The notes beneath the pieces are model-generated. The model saw nothing but the letters and a program-made list of their open reading frames with translations. It was not told the DNA's origin and did not search any database. From Nipponacmea schrenckii (taxonomy: Eukaryota; Mollusca; Gastropoda; Lottiidae): a DNA stretch of 64,000 nucleotides. Both the position numbers and the translations under genes were made by a program. The stretch is taken from positions 4,898,001-4,962,000 of the forward strand of contig CM060202.1 in NCBI GenBank assembly GCA_030562195.1, in the 5' to 3' direction. This document shows, in pieces, positions 58,940 to 64,000 of this stretch; position 1 is the first letter of the stretch; each line of letters starts with the position of its first letter.

Positions 58940-59656
58940 ATGTTCAGTTGGTTGAAAAAAAGATGCCGCAGAAGGTCCGCACCATCAGTAGTATCGGATT
59001 CGAAAAGAATTAAATCCGAAGTAAAGATTCAAGCAATAGCTCCACCAGTACCAGAAAATCCATATTTTACAATAGAGAATGAACCAGAATACCATATCTA
59101 CGAATCGGACCATATTTACGAATCCGAGTACCATATCTATGAAGAAGTCAACTACAGTGCACTTCATGAAATGTCTTTTGCAGTTACCTCCCTTACCAGT
59201 AAACTCCTTGAAGACTTTGGGGAAGATAGTATATGGTGCAAGAGAGAAACAATGACATGCCCCTTATGTCGTCAAGAACAGCCATGTAATTGCACCACCT
59301 CTGATTTTGAATCTGACACCAACAGCACTTATCATCTCGACTCAGTACCAAGTTCCACTCCCGATCCAATCGCAAGACTTAAGAAGACCAGAAGAAGCTT
59401 CCACGGTAACGAGATCCTAAGATGCACTAGTCATGGTACGGATACTATCAACAAACGACGTCGACCAGTTCATCGTGCCATGTCCGACATACAGCAACGT
59501 CCTCTCCCAGCAATTCCAATTCGTAATCAATTGAAAGGAGATGTATCCTCAGATGACGACAGTAGTGGATTTTATGAAACTATGGATTCCGAATCTGATC
59601 TCTACGAAGAAGTTTGTATTAATACCTCACCAACCTTGAAGTGTACCACAGTGTAG
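58940..59656 (+). CDS. YEEI/RPLPxxP adaptor-like protein, 238 aa, with repeated tyrosine motifs
   Basis: Single coding exon whose ATG follows the acceptor CTTTCAG (58933-58939) directly. MFSWLKKRCRRRSAPS signature. A proline-rich AIAPPVPENP follows. Then comes a tyrosine cluster of three (Y)HIYE-type repeats, YESD at 54-57 and 60-63, YEEV at 67-70 and YSAL at 72-75. The helix-like block MSFAVTSLTSKLLEDFGED follows. Cysteine cluster CPLC (107-110) and CNC (116-118); basic NKRRRPVHRAMSD; RPLPAIP (187-193); SSDDDSSGFYETMDS with YETM (212-215, p85-type YxxM); LYEEV (222-225). Most tyrosine-rich member, with up to six candidate SH2 sites. AATAAA for polyadenylation near 59755. Confidence 0.9.
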   Translation: MFSWLKKRCRRRSAPSVVSDSKRIKSEVKIQAIAPPVPENPYFTIENEPEYHIYESDHIYESEYHIYEEVNYSALHEMSFAVTSLTSKLLEDFGEDSIWCKRETMTCPLCRQEQPCNCTTSDFESDTNSTYHLDSVPSSTPDPIARLKKTRRSFHGNEILRCTSHGTDTINKRRRPVHRAMSDIQQRPLPAIPIRNQLKGDVSSDDDSSGFYETMDSESDLYEEVCINTSPTLKCTTV

Positions 59657-59784
59657 ACATATTGAGTGATATTTTTGTTATTTATTTACAGTTTTGTTTT
59701 TGTATATCTTTGTTATGGAATTTGTTGTTATCAATGCTGGATTCATTGATTTGAAATAAATTATGAAAATTTTTTGCATCTTTT

Positions 59785-59935
59785 AACTGACATGAGAAAA
59801 TCGTTCGGATAGGATAATAAACCGAGGCCCCGTGTGCTACAGGCTGTGCATGTTGAATATTTCTCGACAGTTGGAAATCGAAACGAAGCAGGCTAACGCC
59901 ACTTTCTTGGCAAAATTTCCCTCATTGCATTTTTG
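59785..59935. mobile_element. Partial SINE-like repeat
   Basis: ACATGAGAAAATCGTTCGGA, AATAAACCGAGGCCCCGTGT, GCTACAGGCTGTGCATGTTG, CTCGACAGTTGGAAATCGAA and GGCAAAATTTCCCTCATTGC follow the order of the 26630-26872 copy. Confidence 0.75.
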
Positions 59936-60245
59936 TTGATTTGTTTTAGAGAACCGTTAATATATTTTCATATTCAGAGATCCAGGGCTCTTGTTTATAT
60001 TAATTAAATCTCAATTTAAATCCTTTTCCCAAATTAATACTGAAAATAATTTGTAAGGCAAATGCTTTTACAGTGATATTTAATTTAACAATAACATAAC
60101 GGTAACATTAACAGAGCACTTAATAATTTGGTTTAAAAGACTCAACACTGAAATGACCATGTAGACAACAAAGGAAGTTTTTGACTACGATAATTTTTAG
60201 GATTTAAATTTAAGGATTAAATAATTGGGAGAGGCTGAATTTCAA

Positions 60246-60851
60246 CTAGACATCTAGTAGGTTGGAACTTGGTAGGCTGTCAATCTCTTCATAGTCACTG
60301 TCATCCGACATATCCTCTTGGACATTACACGAGCTGCATTCTCCAAGGACTCTTTCGTATTCATTGTAGACCTGGTAATCATAACCACCATCTGCACTGA
60401 TGCCACTATCCGACCCCATACTTTCATATCCATAACATTCATCCTCTGATGAGGATGCTTGGTCAATTACTTCACCTGGAAGTTCGGGCAAAGGTCGTCG
60501 GTAATATCCAATTGTGGTAGAGTATCGTCGTTCCAATTTTATTTTAGGATGTACACTTGGTGGTATTGTTAGGTCACGTACTGGTTCTTCACAATCTCTT
60601 ACCAACGAAGATTTTAGACACGAGCATGGTAAGCATTTCCTTGTTTGTCTACATAACGGACATACGTTTTCAACCTCTTCATAGTCATCATTTACTTCAA
60701 CACATCCACTTTCACAAGTTCTATTTTCTAATGTATAGTAGATAGGACGATCTGATTCAATCCTCTTAATTCCTTTGCCAATTTCTTTAAGTTTCCCTCC
60801 CATGGGATCTGATTTCCTCCTGTTACAACGTTTTTTAATCCATCCGATCAT
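60246..60851 (-). CDS. YEEI/RPLPxxP adaptor-like protein, 201 aa (pair member C)
   Basis: Single coding exon, ATG 60851. A CTTTTCTAG acceptor-like site lies just upstream, but TATA is only about 85 bp away, so the 5' UTR may be unspliced here. MIGWIKKRCNRRKSDP signature. YYTLEN block; DDYEEVENV with YEEV 57-60; cysteine cluster CPLC (64-67) and CLPCSC (73-78); ERRYSTTIGYYRRPLPELP with RPLPELP at 119-125; SSSEDECYGYESMGSDSG with YESM (142-145, p85-type); YDYQVYNEYERV; DDSDYEEIDSL with YEEI (187-190). The helix-like segment after YEEI that marks the other members is absent. Closest paralogue is the gene at 62414. Both ends of the protein carry YEE motifs, so it could bridge or bind tandem SH2 domains. 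Confidence 0.89.
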   Translation of the reverse strand: MIGWIKKRCNRRKSDPMGGKLKEIGKGIKRIESDRPIYYTLENRTCESGCVEVNDDYEEVENVCPLCRQTRKCLPCSCLKSSLVRDCEEPVRDLTIPPSVHPKIKLERRYSTTIGYYRRPLPELPGEVIDQASSSEDECYGYESMGSDSGISADGGYDYQVYNEYERVLGECSSCNVQEDMSDDSDYEEIDSLPSSNLLDV

Positions 60852-60929
60852 GTTGAATTTCTAGAAAAGTAAATGTAATAGACGTGATGTTTCAGGTACG
60901 GGAGCACAATGACATTTTCCAGATGATGC

Positions 60930-61230
60930 ATCATTTTATACCAGTTGGTAATTAAGGTTATTTGTGACTTTGATTGAGACAACGCCGCTATCTGTCTCGA
61001 GGGCTGATAAGTCTAGTTCTTTTCCGTACTTACTGATTGAAAGCAAAACAAAACAGTCTTGTTTAATCTTGGATTATCAAGCCTCTCAACAAAAGTGCTG
61101 GCGATTTCAAGTACTGGATAATGGCGCCGAATGTTTGAACTTACCCGCGACTGTACTGTTATAAAGTTGTATATATAACCAATCACTATAGTGAATCACA
61201 GTCAAAACATGACTAAAAGGTTCAATTTCC
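60930..61230 (-). promoter_or_regulatory. Conserved promoter block of the 201-aa gene
   Basis: TATA (GGTATAAAA on minus) at 60934-60942. The upstream region matches 63255-63535 over most of its length, including an exact block at 60980-61011 with GCTATCTG, CTCGAG and CTGATAAG (two GATA-type sites around a palindrome). Further blocks are TTGAAAGCAAAACAAA, CAGTCTTGTTTAATC, CCCGCGACTG, TGTTATAAAGTTGT and ATAACCAATCACTATA. Confidence 0.7.
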
Positions 61231-62400
61231 TTTTATCAGTTTTTTGTCTCATCACAATATATTAACCTCATTTAGAAAGAAATTCAGCCAGTCTCCTTTA
61301 TTATTTTGAGATTGGAAACGAGAACAATTCATCTTTCGCAATAATGTTAACAGAAAATGGTACTTAAAACACATTAATGCATTTTCTAATTTGTTATAAT
61401 TCACATAATTATCGTTTAAGAATATTTGAGTTAATTGTCGAAAAAAAATATAGCTCTTTTGTCAGGTCTCTCAAAATAAGAATTGCCAGATTTCCTGGCT
61501 AGAATGCATACAACTACGTGTAAATACATTCTAAACGCTATTCGTTGGAGGAAAATTTAGAGACTTTTACACCAAATAGGAACATAACATTATTGAAACG
61601 AATAATTAAATTATGAGACTATACTTTGGATTGGTATAAGACTCTCCATTGAAACAATTAAAATACATGTTGAGGATTAGAAATGAGACGACGAGCGCTG
61701 ATTTACTTAATCATACAATTTAAGTTTCGCCAGCCAGAATTGTTCAACTATACCTTCTACCTAATTATTTAATATTGATTAATCCCATACAGTCCATTAC
61801 AAAGTCTTAAAATTTCTTCTCCAATAATTACTTTCAATACAAAGTCTAGACAACTACAGTTTTACTAACACTCCCGTCAGGTGTTTGGATATGTTAATGA
61901 ACCACAAAATATTCTTATTTCTTTCATATCAAGGAAATAAGGTATTTCAGACCAACATTATTTTTGGATATTACCGACAGCCTTTGCCCGAAATATGTAT
62001 ACAATGTGAAATTCGAATTTTGGCCTAAAAACGTAGAATGGTGTTTTCACATTTTTGTCTAGAGCTCAATTATGACAAATTTATCAATTTGTTTATTATT
62101 ATTAACACAAAACTGTCTTTCCAATGTCAGAGGTGCAAGAAGAGTGGTTTGAAACTGTTATCAGATGGACCACTAAAACAAGACCTGACGAGTTCTTTGA
62201 TTTTGACGTTTGACGTTAGAAATGGGCTCTACGTTTGTTTGTTATAGATTCTAGAATTCATACTATATCATACTAAGGGAGGCAATTGTAGAAATTTTGT
62301 AAATAATTTATTAAAGCTTATCATAATTTAAATATACATTTACAATAGCACTATATTATAATAAAGTCAATAACTTATTACATTTTGTAAATAAATATTT
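61231..62400. other. Intergenic, no gene seen
   Basis: Spacer between the two tandem paralogues; AT-rich, with no supported gene or repeat. Confidence 0.4.
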
Positions 62401-62413
62401 CTTTGTATTGACA

Positions 62414-63175
62414 TCATTTGAATGGAGATTGTTTTCTCAAACAATGTTCTCGCATGTTCTTAGATTTAATCCCATCAGATTTAAACTTAAAAGATGGACC
62501 AAGACTACATCTTCTCGGGTTTCTTATAATGGGGATGGTTTCTATTTCTTCGTAGTCGCTATCATCAGATATCGTACCACTAAAATCATCTTGGTCGTTA
62601 AACACAGATTCATATCCACTGTAGACTTGTTTCTCGCTTCCACCATCCGAGCTCATACCACTATCTGAACCAATACTTTCATATCCGTAACATTCGTCCT
62701 CATTTGACGAAGCTTCAATGCTGTTGCTCTTGGGAATTTCTGGCAAAGGTCTTCGATAATTTCCAAAAGAGCATGAATAACTCCTTTCAATTTTGCATCT
62801 TGACTTTACAAGAGGAGATTTGGCCAGTTCGTATATCGGTTCCTCGATAAATTTAGAGGACACTTTTGAACCGGATGGTGTTAAGGTATGACAAGAACAA
62901 AACATATTCGACGATGTCCTTCTGCATAGAGGACATGTATGGCTTTTGTTGGTGGTGTTAATGGCTTTTTTCGAATATTGAATACGGTCAGATACATTCC
63001 CAACTTCTTCATAGTCATTTTCTTCCTCAATAGTGGCACAATCTTTGTTTTCTAATGTAAAATATAGAGGGAAATCGGATTCGACCTCCTTTATTCCTTT
63101 ACACAATTCTTTATGTTTTCCACCCGTAGGATCTGATCTTCTCCTGTTACAACGTTTTTTAATCCATCCGATCAT
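62414..63175 (-). CDS. YEEI/RPLPxxP adaptor-like protein, 253 aa (pair member D)
   Basis: Single coding exon, ATG 63175, TATA about 85 bp upstream. MIGWIKKRCNRRRSDP signature; FTLEN block; YEEV 55-58; cysteine cluster CPLC (81-84) and CSC (93-95); IYELAKSPLV; ERSYSCSFGNYRRPLPEIP with RPLPEIP at 142-148; SSNEDECYGYESIGSDSG with YESI (165-168); YSGYESV (188-191); DDSDYEEIETI with YEEI (208-211). It is a tandem duplicate of the 60246 gene with a longer linker before CPLC and a C-terminal extension of about 40 residues rich in Arg/Lys/Ser. The p85-type YESM of its partner is YESI here, which would change SH2 preference. Confidence 0.89.
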   Translation of the reverse strand: MIGWIKKRCNRRRSDPTGGKHKELCKGIKEVESDFPLYFTLENKDCATIEEENDYEEVGNVSDRIQYSKKAINTTNKSHTCPLCRRTSSNMFCSCHTLTPSGSKVSSKFIEEPIYELAKSPLVKSRCKIERSYSCSFGNYRRPLPEIPKSNSIEASSNEDECYGYESIGSDSGMSSDGGSEKQVYSGYESVFNDQDDFSGTISDDSDYEEIETIPIIRNPRRCSLGPSFKFKSDGIKSKNMREHCLRKQSPFK

Positions 63176-63254
63176 ATTGAATTGTTACTGTTACTTTTTA
63201 CTATTGTGTTTGAGGTACGAGAGCAAATTGCTGAATGACAAGCAGAGAAAATGT

Positions 63255-63535
63255 TGGATTTTATACCAGTTGGTAATTTAGGCTATTTGTTTCCTTGATT
63301 AGGACAACGCCGCTATCTGTCTCGAGGGCTGATAAGTTAGGGTCTTTTTCAATGATTGAAAGCAAAACAAACCAGTCTTGTTTAATCATTGATATATAGT
63401 ACCTCTCAACCAAAGTGGTTGTGATTTCAAGTACTCGTGTTTGAACTTTCCCGCGACTGAACTGTTATAAAGTTGTGTATATAACCAATCACTATATCTT
63501 GATTGGAAGTCAAAACAAATCTTATTGGTTCAATT
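63255..63535 (-). promoter_or_regulatory. Conserved promoter block of the 253-aa gene
   Basis: TATA at 63259-63267. The same ordered blocks as 60930-61230, including the GCTATCTG/CTCGAG/CTGATAAG segment at 63304-63336 and ATAACCAATCACTATA near 63481. Confidence 0.7.
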
Positions 63536-63964
63536 TTCTTTTTTTAAAAGTTTCCGGTACATCAAAATCGGACTCAGAATTTATTCCACAACATCAAAAT
63601 AATAACGAGAAAAAATGTCATTCTCAAATGTACAAATTTAAATAGCTTTTTTTATATTCATAATTATTCTGCCTCCTTATTGCTAATGGTACTTTTGTTT
63701 TGTGTCAATTACTGGGTAAATACCTTCGGCTGGAATACAGACAGTATTTTGTATATCAATCATTATGGTGGGTTTGGTTAATGAACTGTCTTCGTAGATA
63801 ATTCGTAATCAATATTTGTAAGGAACTGTAAAGGATTAATCAAAACATTGTAGCCACCACTGTCTCCTTGAATTTATTTGTCGAAGAAGTTTTGTTACCA
63901 TTTTGCCAATAAGTTACAGGTGTGTTGCAGTCAAAAATTGTCTGCATCCTTTTCGGAACTTTTC
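63536..63964. other. Intergenic, no gene seen
   Basis: AT-rich, no gene. Confidence 0.35.
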
Positions 63965-64000
63965 AGTATGATTAAATACGAATTTAGTCCGTTCTATTTT
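63965..64000. mobile_element. Start of another copy of the TIR element, cut by the window edge
   Basis: ATACGAATTTAGTCCGTTCT and ATTTT match the left interior of the 10018-10484 element (TACGAATTGAGTCCGTTCTA). Only about 36 bases are visible. Confidence 0.55.

Noticed and set aside
58990..59110. Classic ITAM in the 238-aa protein
   Set aside because: Tyrosine motifs are too close together and do not meet YxxL/I-x(6-8)-YxxL/I; described as repeated SH2 sites instead.
42937..63175. CPLCR cluster as a RING finger
   Set aside because: Only the first Cys pair and a CxC are present; the eight-ligand RING pattern seen in the TRIM gene is absent.
1..64000. tRNA, rRNA or other structured RNA genes
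   Set aside because: None recognised by eye; a covariance-model scan would be needed to exclude diverged ones.

Overview
The window is eukaryotic, AT-rich, gene-sparse DNA. Its features are spliced genes with GT-AG introns, TATA promoters, LINE, Tc1 and MITE debris, and long minisatellite arrays. Gene content (a Jupiter/HN1 homologue, ionotropic-receptor-like and 7TM chemoreceptor-like genes, a TRIM-NHL protein) and the dispersed repeats point to an invertebrate, most likely a mollusc such as a gastropod. The species call is inference; the animal origin is secure. No bacterial, CRISPR, rRNA or tRNA features were seen. Layout. (1) 1-4.5 kb: a four-exon Jupiter/HN1 (JPT) gene on +. (2) 5.1-12.1 kb: a 160-bp tandem duplication, then a nearly identical 2.36-kb tandem duplication (5441-7800 / 7801-10166) whose right edge lies inside a TIR element, then a 45-bp minisatellite of about 36 units. 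(3) 12.1-25 kb: a chemoreceptor region. Two nearly identical intronless ionotropic-receptor-like genes each follow a 45-bp array and a shared upstream block. Between them are a frameshifted 7TM receptor-like gene and a LINE fragment. (4) 25-33 kb: foldback elements, a SINE-like family, and an intronless TRIM-NHL gene (minus) with a broken duplicate of its coiled-coil segment 3' of it. (5) 33.5-63.3 kb: the main item of interest, a dispersed cluster of eight paralogous genes. Each has a TATA promoter and one uninterrupted coding exon; in six a short non-coding first exon and 5'-UTR intron can be modelled. They encode 200-411 aa proteins that are apparently disordered apart from short motifs: a basic Trp-containing N-terminus with an RRxSxP-like site, a YEEI/YEEV tyrosine motif followed by a short conserved helix-like segment, a CxxC...CxC cysteine cluster, an RPLPxxP proline motif, and a Ser/Asp-rich region carrying further tyrosine motifs (YENI, YETM, YESM, YENV). 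YEEI and RPLPxxP match the known preferred ligands of Src-family SH2 and SH3 domains, and the C-terminal tyrosines match Grb2-type (YxN) or PI3K p85-type (YxxM) motifs. I infer a lineage-specific family of small phosphotyrosine adaptors; I do not recognise it as a named family. (6) Within that cluster sit a secreted Pro/Phe/Met/Gly-rich peptide gene (39.8 kb), a LINE 3' part (37-38.7 kb), a Tc1 remnant (45 kb) and a 150-bp tandem repeat (54 kb). How the genes may work together: the adaptor family would link membrane-proximal tyrosine kinases to Grb2 or PI3K outputs. Its paralogues vary the tyrosine motif at one homologous C-terminal position, and two recent pairs (52.3/56.3 kb and 60.2/62.4 kb) show continuing expansion. 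The chemoreceptor region and the TRIM gene are separate families that also show local duplication.
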